The notes below the pieces were generated by a model, which had not been told where the DNA came from, searched no databases, and was given only the letters and a program-made list of their open reading frames with translations. Of a DNA stretch of 64,000 nt, positions 17,151 to 28,183 are shown piece by piece; the stretch's first letter is position 1, and each line of letters opens with the position of its first letter. A program made the position numbers and the translations under genes. Source of the DNA: Enterococcus pallens ATCC BAA-351 (GTDB lineage: Bacteria > Bacillota > Bacilli > Lactobacillales > Enterococcaceae); the NCBI RefSeq assembly GCF_000407485.1, contig NZ_ASWD01000007.1, positions 124,001 to 188,000 on the forward strand, in the 5' to 3' direction.

Positions 17151-18056
17151 TCAATCCTCTAATTTTAAGAGTTTTGCTGCATTATGATAAAACACTTTTT
17201 CCATTGCCTGTGGATTATCTGCCAGTGCTTTCTTAACTTCTACAATAGAATATTTGAAGCTGCCAAATGGATAGTCTGTTCCGAAAAGAACCCGATCTTC
17301 CCCTAAAAGTTCGACCCCTTTTTTGATTAATTTAGCATTACAGAAAGTCGTATCAGTGTAAACATTTTCTAATCCCTTCGTATTTTCAGCAAATGCTTCT
17401 GGCCAACCACAACAATGGGCAGCAATTAACGAATAATCTTTGAAACGTGGGGCAAAATCATAAAAATACTGTGGGTCTCCAAACTCAGGGTTTTGTGGAT
17501 AGTTTGTATCTGACCCATAATATTGTCCAATCCCTACATGAAAAATGATCGGCAGTCCCATCTTTCCGAAAAGATCTACTGCTGCTTCTACTTTAGCATT
17601 CTCTAAACTGATATTTTGCAAGATGGGATGGACTTTTAAAGCCTTGGCCCCCTTTTGAATGTCTGATCTCAACTTCTGTTCCATTTCTGGAATTTCCAAA
17701 TCAAAATTAGCACAGCTGAAAGGAATAAAACGAGAATCTAGTTTCGAAACTGCTAAATATTCTTCAAAGCTAGTGTTTGGCAACACAGGTAATAAACAAG
17801 CATAAGCAATTTTATTTTCTGTCATGTCTCTGGCAAAATTTTCCATTGTGCATTCCCAAACTCTGTATTGACCTGCATCAATCAACTGCTGTAATGCTTC
17901 AGGACTTTCAGGAAAAAAAGGCATGTTATATCCTGATTCTTCAAAAGGAATGAAGGGATCTACATATTTTCCTTTATGATAGTTCGTTTTAAATGTAATA
18001 CTTCGATTCTCGTGAAAAATGTCTCCCACATGGGTATGAAAATCAATAATTTTCAT
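17151..18056 (-). CDS. Amidohydrolase (Amidohydro_2 family), paralogue B
   Basis: This 301-residue TIM-barrel protein has amidohydrolase metal motifs: IDFHTHVGD (His7, His9), HP in LKVHPILQN, FHVGIG, AAHCCGWPE and Asp in FGTDYPFG. The family includes decarboxylases of aromatic acids (ACMSD, resorcylate decarboxylase) and lactone or amide hydrolases. It is clearly paralogous to the gene immediately upstream, sharing blocks such as AGQYRVWECTMENF and CLLPVLPNTSFEEYLAVSKL. The gap is 15 bp. The substrate is unknown. Two similar subunits may form a hetero-oligomer or act on successive intermediates. Confidence 0.85.
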   Translation of the reverse strand: MKIIDFHTHVGDIFHENRSITFKTNYHKGKYVDPFIPFEESGYNMPFFPESPEALQQLIDAGQYRVWECTMENFARDMTENKIAYACLLPVLPNTSFEEYLAVSKLDSRFIPFSCANFDLEIPEMEQKLRSDIQKGAKALKVHPILQNISLENAKVEAAVDLFGKMGLPIIFHVGIGQYYGSDTNYPQNPEFGDPQYFYDFAPRFKDYSLIAAHCCGWPEAFAENTKGLENVYTDTTFCNAKLIKKGVELLGEDRVLFGTDYPFGSFKYSIVEVKKALADNPQAMEKVFYHNAAKLLKLED

Positions 18057-18071
18057 TGTTACTACCTCCGA

Positions 18072-18980
18072 TTAATCTTCTAGATGCAAAATTTTTGCTG
18101 CATTTTCATAAAATACTTTTTTCATGATGCGCTCATCATTAGCAAATGCTCGTTTGACTTCTTGAATCGAATATTTAAAAGTTCCAAATGGATAATCTGT
18201 ACCAAATAAGACTTTATCCTCACCAATATGCTGTACACCTAATTGCATTAATTCAGCTGAACACATAGTTGTATCTGTATATACATTGTCTAACCCTTTT
18301 GTATTTTCAGCAAAATCTTCCGCTAATAAACAACAATGCGCAGCAATGAGTGGATACTTACTGAACCGTGGAGCAAAATCATAAAAGTATTGTGGATCGC
18401 CAAACTCAGGATTAGATGGGTAATCTTTATCTGGTCCATAATAAGAGGTAATTCCCACATGGAAAATTGTTGGAATATTGGCTTTTCCAAATACCTCTAC
18501 TGCAGCTTCAACTTTTGGATCCTCTAAACTAACATTTTGTAAAATTGGATGAATTTTTAATCCTTTAGCCCCTCGTTTAATATCCAGCTCAAGTTTTCTC
18601 TCTAGTTCCGGAATCTCCAAACTAAAATCTGGACAAGTAAATGGAATAAAACGAGAATCTAATTTTGAGACTGCTAGATATTCTTCAAAACTAGTATTTG
18701 GTAGAACCGGCAACAAACAAGCGTAATCCACCTCATCTTCCGTCATATCCTTCCCAAAGTTTTCCATCGTACATTCCCAAACTCTGTATTGACCTGCATC
18801 AATTAATCGTTGGTGATCCTTTTGATCTTTTACAATCAATGGTTTCGTATAGCCTGAGCGTTCCACTTCAATAAATGGATCTTCATAATCTCCCTTCTTG
18901 ATATTTGTTTTAAAAGTAATACTCCGGTTTTCATGAAAAATATCTCCTACGTGAGTGTGAATGTCTAAAATTTTTACCAT
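18072..18980 (-). CDS. Amidohydrolase (Amidohydro_2 family), paralogue A
   Basis: This 302-residue protein is the tandem partner of the next gene and has the same barrel motifs: LDIHTHVGD, LKIHPILQN, FHVGITSYYG, AAHCCLLAEDFAENTKGL and FGTDYPFG. The two copies differ mostly in the stretch after the first strand (KKGDYEDPFIEVERSGYTKP) and around the metal-proximal loop after AAHCC (LLA here, GWPE in the partner). That suggests different substrate specificity. It is cytoplasmic, with no signal peptide. It follows the MFS gene by 39 bp with an AGGAGGA ribosome site. Confidence 0.85.
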   Translation of the reverse strand: MVKILDIHTHVGDIFHENRSITFKTNIKKGDYEDPFIEVERSGYTKPLIVKDQKDHQRLIDAGQYRVWECTMENFGKDMTEDEVDYACLLPVLPNTSFEEYLAVSKLDSRFIPFTCPDFSLEIPELERKLELDIKRGAKGLKIHPILQNVSLEDPKVEAAVEVFGKANIPTIFHVGITSYYGPDKDYPSNPEFGDPQYFYDFAPRFSKYPLIAAHCCLLAEDFAENTKGLDNVYTDTTMCSAELMQLGVQHIGEDKVLFGTDYPFGTFKYSIQEVKRAFANDERIMKKVFYENAAKILHLED

Positions 18981-19019
18981 GATTTTTCCTCCTCCATCAT
19001 TTTTATAAGATATTTTTTG

Positions 19020-20213
19020 TTATTCAGGTACAGGTGGTTCGCTAGTTTTTTTTGTTGCGCTAGTTTTCATACTCCAAAAGATCGTAATCACTGTTAAAAT
19101 TACCAAAAATACGACACTAGTTAAAAATACTGTTCCTTCATTTCCGTTAGGGATAAAGCCCGCCAACGCATTGATAATTAAAGGCGATGCGGCAGCGCCA
19201 ACAGAGGTAAAGGCCATATAACTTCCCATAGAACTAGACATTTGTTCAGGTGTTGCAGTCTCAGATATTGCTTGAATCCCTAAAGGAATCGACAAAGAGA
19301 AACCTATTCCTGCAGTGATTGCCGCTAAAAATACAATGGCAATACTTGGAAAAAGTACCAATAGCAGATAGCCAACTGCTGTAACAATACATGCTAAAGT
19401 AAGTACATAGCGATTTAGTACTTTAAATATCTTAGGAAAAGCAAAGCCGCCAACTACACCGGCGCCCGTACTCAATGACATTGCTAAAGCAACAGTTGAT
19501 GGATCTCCTAATCCCATTGAAGCAATATAAAGTGATGCATTCAATGAAAAAGTTGAATAGCCAATGCAAAACAGGCAAATCAGCACACCAATAAAGTAAA
19601 CAGAACCTGGAACTTTAGCTTTTGGTGCATATTTTCCTCCGCCGGCTTCTTTTTTTGGAGTCACCTGCTCAGCCGGAAGCCACAAAGTAACGATAATAAT
19701 CGTAATCAAGATAATTCCAAAAGCAAGATACGCTTGTGTCCATCGAACTCTTGCCAGCATACCTGCGACTAACATCATCACAACAGAACCACCATTCTGA
19801 AATGCAGTTTGCATTCCATACATTTGGCTTCGCTCATCCCCCTCAAATAATTCAGTCGAGATATTACTAATTGTGGTCATAAGCGTTCCTTGACCTGCTC
19901 CGATTAGTAAACTGGAAGCATAGATATATCCTAGCTTGTCATGTAAAAATGCTGGAAGCAACCCTCCAACAAGCATTAATGCTAGTGCCACTAACACAAT
20001 ATATTTTTTGTTAAGTTTGTTGCCTAGAATGCCCGCTACAAGTGTAGCTGGAAAAGAAGCGACCATTCCAAAAGTCATCACCATTTGAATTGCAGTCAAA
20101 CTGGCAGTTGGAAAGCTTTGAGCAATATTTGCTAATACAGTCGAAACTATCATAATCGCCATGACTATAAATGATTGTGACAAAACTGCGGCCTTTACTT
20201 TAAAGTTTTTCAC
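19020..20213 (-). CDS. MFS transporter
   Basis: This 397-residue protein has 12 predicted membrane helices in two halves and a charged cytoplasmic loop in the middle (PAEQVTPKKEAGGGKYAPKAK). The motif between helices 2 and 3 (GNKLNKKYIV) matches MFS loop 2-3. GTG at 20213 is chosen as start because GAGGAGG lies 7 bases upstream; the ATG at 20234 has no ribosome site. Position between the reductase and the amidohydrolases suggests it imports the operon's substrate. Family-level assignment is firm; the substrate is unknown. Confidence 0.87.
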   Translation of the reverse strand: MKNFKVKAAVLSQSFIVMAIMIVSTVLANIAQSFPTASLTAIQMVMTFGMVASFPATLVAGILGNKLNKKYIVLVALALMLVGGLLPAFLHDKLGYIYASSLLIGAGQGTLMTTISNISTELFEGDERSQMYGMQTAFQNGGSVVMMLVAGMLARVRWTQAYLAFGIILITIIIVTLWLPAEQVTPKKEAGGGKYAPKAKVPGSVYFIGVLICLFCIGYSTFSLNASLYIASMGLGDPSTVALAMSLSTGAGVVGGFAFPKIFKVLNRYVLTLACIVTAVGYLLLVLFPSIAIVFLAAITAGIGFSLSIPLGIQAISETATPEQMSSSMGSYMAFTSVGAAASPLIINALAGFIPNGNEGTVFLTSVVFLVILTVITIFWSMKTSATKKTSEPPVPE

Positions 20214-20463
20214 CGTTCTTCCTCCTCGTGTCATTAAGAATTACAGATAATCCTCTTTTTTTAGCGAGGGATAGTTTTTTCAAATGCACAGGATTCCTTC
20301 CAGATTTGTTCTTTTTCATTTGACCACTCTTCTATACATAGAAGATAGCTCTCTATCCCTCTAACTATTCGAGGAAGCCTGCTTTTTGATTAATAACACA
20401 TCGAAATACTATAAATGGATAAGAAAAAACTCAGCTGCAGTCTAAGTAATTCCTCACATTTAC

Positions 20464-22428
20464 TTAAATGATATCCATTGCGGCGTGATATCCTGTATGC
20501 ACCGCTTTTCTAACCACGGAAGCACCAGTACAATCACCTATTGGCATAAAAGTTTCCCAACCATCCCATTTTCGTACTTCTTCAACAATATCTTCATTTG
20601 GTTTCATTCCCACTGCATAAATGACTGTATCAGCCTCTATCATGTGCTCAGCACCATTAGAATCAAGATATCTAACTCCTCCTTCAGTCGCTTCAGTAAC
20701 TTTTACTAATGTTTTCGTGTGGACTAAATCCCTCATTTTCTCCATCATTTCAAATAATGCAGCTTGATGAATCCGATTTGAATCAACAGCTAGTCCTTCT
20801 TGAAGTTCAAGGATAGTCACATCAACTCCCGCCTCTGCTAAATGTAGAGCAACCTCACATCCCATTAAGCCTCCACCAATCATCACAGCTTTTTTTCCAA
20901 CTTTTTCAGGGGTTGTGTACACTTCTGTAGCATGAATCATTGGGTGTTTATCACTGCCTTTTAATTTAAGTTCCAATGGATTCGCTCCTGATGCAACAAT
21001 GATTGACTGAGGATTTATTTTTTGAACTAAATTTATATCAGCTACTGTATTCAGCTGAATATCTACAGCACTTTTCTCCAACTGATAAATCAAGTAATCT
21101 TTAAATCTACGCAAATCATCTTTGTGTGCGTCGATGTCTGTAAATTTAAGATTTCCACCTAACGTTGCTTCTTTTTCAACCAACGTCACAGTGTGGCCTC
21201 TTTGAGCTGCTGTAATTGCTGCTTTCATTCCACCAGGCCCTCCTCCAATAACTAAAACACGCTTATGATCTATTACATTTGGAGTGCGCAGCGTATATAA
21301 TTCATTACCTGCTAATGGATTGACGTCACATTCATTGTGTCCATCGTATTTTCCACCCAGACAATTAGTACATCTTAGGCAAGGGGTCACGTCTAATGGT
21401 TTACCAGCAAATAGTTTATTTGGTAATTGTGGATCAGCAACAATCGCACGTCCGATTGCAATAAAGTCTGCCTTTCCTTCTGCAATAATTTTTTCCATTT
21501 CGATTGGATTATAGTGTGCACCTACTGTTACGATCGGTGTTTTCACCCCTCCATTTTTCATTGCTTCAGCCAATGGTAAATTGCAGCCGTGAGGTAGATA
21601 TACCGATGGGAAGGTGTATTGTTTTGTAGCATAATATGAACCTGCTGAAACATGCAGTAGATCAATTTTCCCATCCAGCATTTTAGCAAATTCAACAGCT
21701 TCGTCGATTTCCAAACCGCCTTCTAGGTATTCCTTGCCACTAATTCGATATTCTAAAAGAAAATCCTCTCCAACTCTTTCACGAATAGCATCCACTACCA
21801 TCAAAGGAAACCGAGCCCGATTCTCTAAACTTCCTCCATACTCATCTGTTCGATGATTGGTTGCCGGAGATAAAAACTGAGCCAATAACCAACCATGTGC
21901 GCCATGAATCATCACCTTTTGGAAGCCGCTATATTTTGCGTACCAAGCAGTTTCCGCAAACTCATTTGCAACCCTTCGCATATCCTCTTCGTTCATTTGA
22001 CGAACAACCGTTCCATTTTCTTTTGTAAAACCATTTGGTCCAATCGGTTGATGACCTCTAGTAAAAATCGGCTCACTTGTATCACCACCATGAAAAATTT
22101 GGATTGATGGTACTGCCCCATGTCGCTTAATCGCATCGGTTACCTTCAACCACCCTGAAGTTGGAAAAATTGCCCGTTCAAAATCAGGTACTAAAATATC
22201 ATCGTTTGGTCGACGACTAGAATCGTAGCGATTAACAGCTGTTTCACTTAACGTTACACTTGCTGCTCCACCTCGAGCTTTATCTTCATAGTAAAAAACA
22301 GTACTCTCATCAGGCATCCCAGTATAATAGTCTGGCCAAACCAGTGACGTGGGCGAAGCGAAGATACGATTACGAAAAGTAATGTTCTTAATTTTTTTTG
22401 GACTAAATAAATGTGGGTAGTCTCTCAT
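20464..22428 (-). CDS. Old-yellow-enzyme-type NADH:flavin oxidoreductase with Fe-S and FAD domains
   Basis: This 654-residue multidomain reductase is of the 2,4-dienoyl-CoA reductase/BaiCD/trimethylamine dehydrogenase group. An FMN TIM barrel (1-345) contains HGAHGWLLAQFLSP and DEYGGSLENR. A 4Fe-4S ligand set lies at Cys350, 353, 356 and 367. An FAD domain starts at VIGGGPGG (393-400), and an NAD-binding domain includes AVMIGGGLMGCEVA. Members reduce activated C=C bonds such as enoates, dienoyl-CoAs or dehydro-bile acids, or demethylate amines; the substrate is not readable. It is oxygen-sensitive in many relatives. It lies 18 bp after the YtcJ-type gene and 250 bp before the MFS gene. Confidence 0.9.
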   Translation of the reverse strand: MRDYPHLFSPKKIKNITFRNRIFASPTSLVWPDYYTGMPDESTVFYYEDKARGGAASVTLSETAVNRYDSSRRPNDDILVPDFERAIFPTSGWLKVTDAIKRHGAVPSIQIFHGGDTSEPIFTRGHQPIGPNGFTKENGTVVRQMNEEDMRRVANEFAETAWYAKYSGFQKVMIHGAHGWLLAQFLSPATNHRTDEYGGSLENRARFPLMVVDAIRERVGEDFLLEYRISGKEYLEGGLEIDEAVEFAKMLDGKIDLLHVSAGSYYATKQYTFPSVYLPHGCNLPLAEAMKNGGVKTPIVTVGAHYNPIEMEKIIAEGKADFIAIGRAIVADPQLPNKLFAGKPLDVTPCLRCTNCLGGKYDGHNECDVNPLAGNELYTLRTPNVIDHKRVLVIGGGPGGMKAAITAAQRGHTVTLVEKEATLGGNLKFTDIDAHKDDLRRFKDYLIYQLEKSAVDIQLNTVADINLVQKINPQSIIVASGANPLELKLKGSDKHPMIHATEVYTTPEKVGKKAVMIGGGLMGCEVALHLAEAGVDVTILELQEGLAVDSNRIHQAALFEMMEKMRDLVHTKTLVKVTEATEGGVRYLDSNGAEHMIEADTVIYAVGMKPNEDIVEEVRKWDGWETFMPIGDCTGASVVRKAVHTGYHAAMDII

Positions 22429-22446
22429 TATATTTCCTTCTCTCTA

Positions 22447-24132
22447 TTATTTTTCATAAACAATCTTTCCGTCTACAATTGTCATTAAAACTTTGGCTTC
22501 AGCTATGTTTTCTGGCTTTACTAAAAAAATATCCTGATCTAAAATTTGAAAATCTGCTACCTTCCCAATCTCAATTGATCCTCGTACAGTTTCTAAATGT
22601 TCTTGTTTCGCTCCATTGAGTGTGTACATGCGAATAGCGTCTTCTAATGAACTTGCCAAATCTGACCGATAACTATATCCATTTATTGTTTTTCTTGTGA
22701 CAGCAAATTGGACACCTTGCAGCCAATTCAATGAAAATATATTTGAATCAGAACCATTTGCAATATTGACTCCTTTTTCTTGATATTCTCTCCAAGAAAA
22801 TAACTCTTCTCCGCGAGATTGTTCAAAACGCATTTTCATAAAATCCATAATTGTATGAGCAGCGATTGATTGAACAGACATACCAATTCCAAATTTGCCA
22901 GCATCTACTGCATTTTCCAATGTCATATCGTCCCCATGAATAATAAAATGTCGTGGCTTCTCTCTTGGATAGTATTGTAATGCTTGAATATATCCTTTTA
23001 TTATCGTATCGATTGTTCGCCCCCCAATTGCATGAATTCCTAATTGCCAACCTTGTCTGTGCACTTCGATAATTGTCTTAATAATTTCTGCTTCTTGTTC
23101 TTCATTGGTTGTTCCGGGAAAAGTTGATCGACTGTGATCCTCAACAATCTTATTGTCAGCTCGAAGCCAACCACCACCATCACCAAATATTTTAACTGTT
23201 TCTGCTTTCACCCAGTTTCTATCTCTAAATTTTGGTAATTTAGTTCGTCGCAATCCTTCAATAATTGTTTGATAGCTTTGAATACCATCCAGACCAGCCA
23301 ATAGATTAACACTTACTCGAGCTGTTAGTTTTTTCTCTCTAGAAAGCCTTTCATAAATCGCAATACTCTTTTCACCCCATGTACCACAAATCAATTGATT
23401 GCCGCCAATTCCTAAAATATCAACATGGCTGGTGATCCCATACTTATTAAGTTCTTTGTTCATTCGCAGAATACAGGATTCAATTTCATCCTCTGTCAAT
23501 ACTGGAACGTAACTCCAAACCAATACTTGAGCGCCCCATTCATTCAAATATCCATTAGGCTCTTTGGTATCTCCTATCCTTTCGATAAGTCCTTCCTCTG
23601 GTTTCAAGTCAGGGATTTCGGATGAGATGCCACATATTTCTAGAGCTTTGCTGTTTACTACCATACGATGAGCGCCATAATCGTTAATTACCACAGGATG
23701 ATCTGGAGAAACCGGATCTAAATCCCATTTTTTAGGAGTACGCCCCTCCTCCATACATTCCTTAATCAACATTTCATTCCAACCCATTCCCATTATCCAT
23801 GTCCCATTTGGAACATTTTTAACCGCTGTTTCGATCACAGCTTGTAGATCAGAAATACTTTTTACTTTTGGAAAACTTACATCCAAAAAATGAGTACTTA
23901 ATGCTAATCCAGTATGTACACCGTGCATATGTGCATCGTGTACACCTGGTAACATTAATTTTCCATTCAAATCAATTACTTTTGATTGAGGCCCTATATA
24001 CTTATTCATTTCCTTCGTAGTTCCTACATCGATAATCCAACCATCAACCACAGCAACTGCTTCAACAAATGCAAATTGCTCATCAACTGTCGCTATTTTG
24101 CCATTTAATAAAATTAGATTTGCACAAACCAT
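22447..24132 (-). CDS. YtcJ-type metal-dependent amidohydrolase
   Basis: This 561-residue amidohydrolase (Amidohydro_3) has an N-terminal beta sandwich starting CANLILLNGKIATVD, the metal motif GVHDAHMHGVH, later histidines in LGIHAIGG and HGDD, and Asp in NGSDSN. The sandwich is completed by ADFQILDQDIF near the end. Relatives include N-substituted formamide deformylase and exoenzyme regulator-like proteins. It is the first gene of the catabolic operon, behind an extended -10 promoter and a cre-like site, with AGGAGGATAGTGG before the ATG. Release of an amine or acid from an N-acyl or cyclic amide substrate is plausible but unproven. Confidence 0.85.
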   Translation of the reverse strand: MVCANLILLNGKIATVDEQFAFVEAVAVVDGWIIDVGTTKEMNKYIGPQSKVIDLNGKLMLPGVHDAHMHGVHTGLALSTHFLDVSFPKVKSISDLQAVIETAVKNVPNGTWIMGMGWNEMLIKECMEEGRTPKKWDLDPVSPDHPVVINDYGAHRMVVNSKALEICGISSEIPDLKPEEGLIERIGDTKEPNGYLNEWGAQVLVWSYVPVLTEDEIESCILRMNKELNKYGITSHVDILGIGGNQLICGTWGEKSIAIYERLSREKKLTARVSVNLLAGLDGIQSYQTIIEGLRRTKLPKFRDRNWVKAETVKIFGDGGGWLRADNKIVEDHSRSTFPGTTNEEQEAEIIKTIIEVHRQGWQLGIHAIGGRTIDTIIKGYIQALQYYPREKPRHFIIHGDDMTLENAVDAGKFGIGMSVQSIAAHTIMDFMKMRFEQSRGEELFSWREYQEKGVNIANGSDSNIFSLNWLQGVQFAVTRKTINGYSYRSDLASSLEDAIRMYTLNGAKQEHLETVRGSIEIGKVADFQILDQDIFLVKPENIAEAKVLMTIVDGKIVYEK

Positions 24133-24157
24133 CCACTATCCTCCTATCCACGAAAAA

Positions 24158-24188
24158 AGTAAGCGTTTTCTACAACTTGATTGTATCA
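24158..24188 (-). promoter_or_regulatory. Extended -10 promoter and CcpA cre-like site of the catabolic operon
   Basis: Reverse-strand TGATACAAT (24180-24188) is an extended -10 element. Immediately downstream, TAGAAAACGCTTACT (24158-24172) fits the cre consensus WTGNAANCGNWNNCW at all but one fixed position (A for T). Placed around the transcription start, bound CcpA-HPr(Ser-P) would block initiation, giving glucose repression of the operon. The match is visible; regulation is inferred. Confidence 0.7.
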
Positions 24189-24547
24189 ATGGTGTTTTAC
24201 ATTAAATTGTAAAAAAGGGAACAACATATTTTTCTCAAGCTAAAAACAATCATGGAAGACTGATATAATCACATTCTTTGATTCGATTTTTTTAATAGAC
24301 AATTTTTAAAATAAGTGAATCCTTTATCAGCTCTGAAGAAACTAGAATTTAGACGGTCACAAAAAAAACACTACTTGATATTCTGCTAAAAAACCAAGAA
24401 GCGTCTTTTCTTTTATTCAAAATTTCACATACTAAATTTACTATTTCAGTTATATCATCAGAATAATTTACCAGTACTAAAAGTTAATCTAGGAATCTTG
24501 TTGAAAAAATATCTTCTCTATCATGTAACTACTATTATGCAAACAAA
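24189..24547. other. Intergenic region between eno and the catabolic operon
   Basis: About 360 AT-rich bases lie upstream of the catabolic operon promoter, with no reading frame of note. A forward-strand TGATATAAT (24261-24269) matches an extended -10 but faces no gene; a small RNA reading toward the eno terminator is possible but unsupported. No repeats or tRNA-like folds are seen. Confidence 0.35.
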
Positions 24548-24582
24548 AAAACCCCTTTATCTAATTAAAGATAAAGAGGTTT
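24548..24582 (-). terminator. Terminator after eno
   Basis: On the reverse strand AAACCTCTTTATCTTT pairs with an arm reading AGATAAAGGGGTTT, followed by TTTTTGTTT. It lies 23 bp after the eno stop and ends the glycolytic operon. Confidence 0.9.
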
Positions 24583-24605
24583 CGTTTACGAATTATCAAT
24601 AAAAA

Positions 24606-25982
<1,377 letters not shown>

Positions 25983-26028
25983 TCAAAAATGACTATAGTT
26001 GCAATCAAAAATGTCTTAATTGACAAAT

Positions 26029-26799
<771 letters not shown>

Positions 26800-26859
26800 T
26801 TATATTTGTTTTTTGCAAATAATTAAGCAATTTTATCGCCTAATTACCTACCAAAATAA

Positions 26860-28050
26860 TTATTTATCATTGATTGCAGCAAGTCCAGGTAGTTCTTTAC
26901 CTTCTAATAATTCAAGACTTGCACCACCACCAGTTGAGATATGCGTAAACTTGTCAGCAAAACCTAACTGTTCAGCTGCAGCTGCAGAGTCTCCTCCACC
27001 GATGATTGTTGTAGCATCTTCTAAATTAGCAATAGCTTCGCAAACACCGATAGTTCCGCGAGCAAAATTACTCATTTCAAATACACCCATTGGTCCATTC
27101 CATACAACTGTTTTAGCGCCTTTTAATGTTTCAGCGAATAAAGCAATTGATTCAGGTCCAATGTCAAGACCCATTTGTCCTTCAGGAACATCACCAGCAT
27201 GCTCTTCAGTTGGTACGTCATTTGAGAATTCAGCTGCTGTAATTGAGTCTACTGGTAATACTAACTTGTCACCAGCTGCTTCAATCAATTCTTTTGCTAA
27301 TTCTACCTTGTCTGCTTCAACTAAAGAATTACCAATTTCCATACCTTTAGCTTTGTAGAAAGTATAAGTCATTCCGCCGCCGATTAAAATTTTGTCAGCT
27401 TTTGGAATTAAATTTTTGATTACGCCAATTTTATCAGAAACTTTTGCTCCACCTAAAATTGCGATCATTGGACGTTTTGGTTCTTCAACCGCTTCACCAA
27501 TGAATTTTATTTCTTTTTCCATCAAGAAGCCTGCAACAGTAGGAATGCCCGTTGAAGCAATTCCAACATTTGAAGCATGTGCACGGTGAGCAGTACCAAA
27601 TGCATCATTCACAAATACATCGCCTAAAGAAGCCCAGTATTTACCAAGTTCAGCATCATTTCCGCTTTCCTTTTTGCCATCGATGTCTTCAAAACGAGTG
27701 TTTTCAAAAACAACTACATCGCCATCTTTCATGTTGCTGATAGCAGCTTCTAAGTCAGCTCCGCGAGTTTCGGGTACAAAAGTTACTTCTTTACCTAAAA
27801 GTTCGCCCAAACGTTTAGCAACAGGTGCTAAAGATTTGCCTGCTTTATCTTCTTCAGTTTTCACACGACCTAAGTGAGAGAATAAGATTGCTTTCCCGCC
27901 GTTGTCAATTACATAGTTAATAGTTGGCAGCGCTGCTTTGATACGAGTATCATCACCAATTACGCCGTCTTTTAAAGGAACATTAAAGTCTACACGTACT
28001 AAGACTTTTTTATCTTTTAAATCGATATCTTTGACAGTCATTTTTGCCAT
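26860..28050 (-). CDS. pgk: Phosphoglycerate kinase
   Basis: This 396-residue enzyme transfers the acyl phosphate of 1,3-bisphosphoglycerate to ADP. Motifs include [33 protein letters not shown], the hinge/ATP region [14 protein letters not shown] and the C-terminal GGGDSAAA with STGGGASLE. The ATG at 28050 with AGGAGGTC upstream is preferred to 28080. A terminator and a separate -10-like box lie between gap and pgk, so pgk expression may be partly independent. Confidence 0.98.
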   Translation of the reverse strand: MAKMTVKDIDLKDKKVLVRVDFNVPLKDGVIGDDTRIKAALPTINYVIDNGGKAILFSHLGRVKTEEDKAGKSLAPVAKRLGELLGKEVTFVPETRGADLEAAISNMKDGDVVVFENTRFEDIDGKKESGNDAELGKYWASLGDVFVNDAFGTAHRAHASNVGIASTGIPTVAGFLMEKEIKFIGEAVEEPKRPMIAILGGAKVSDKIGVIKNLIPKADKILIGGGMTYTFYKAKGMEIGNSLVEADKVELAKELIEAAGDKLVLPVDSITAAEFSNDVPTEEHAGDVPEGQMGLDIGPESIALFAETLKGAKTVVWNGPMGVFEMSNFARGTIGVCEAIANLEDATTIIGGGDSAAAAEQLGFADKFTHISTGGGASLELLEGKELPGLAAINDK

Positions 28051-28087
28051 GAAAGAAGACCTCCTAAATTTTTTTGACACTTTGTAT

Positions 28088-28159
28088 ATTATATACCTCT
28101 TCTATGAAAAAAGGTAACGATAACCTATTAAAAAAACGGAGAAGCGCGTTGCTTCCCCG
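28088..28159 (-). terminator. Terminator between gap and pgk, followed by a possible pgk promoter
   Basis: CGGGGAAGC-aacgc-GCTTCTCCG (28137-28159) forms a stem followed by seven T on the reverse strand. About 40 bp further, TATAAT (28088-28093) is a perfect -10 box without a good -35. Together they could make gap transcripts more abundant than pgk-tpiA-eno while allowing read-through or re-initiation. Confidence 0.75.
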
Positions 28160-28183
28160 CCTTTTTCAGACAATGTTTAAATC

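Noticed and set aside
24261-24269. Forward extended -10 box as start of a small RNA
   Set aside because: No -35, no conserved fold and no clear forward terminator; chance match in AT-rich DNA is likely.
26813-27358. 181-codon forward frame
   Set aside because: It is antisense to pgk, a certain gene; its composition (Ser/Pro/Ala/Asn rich) is that of a shadow frame.
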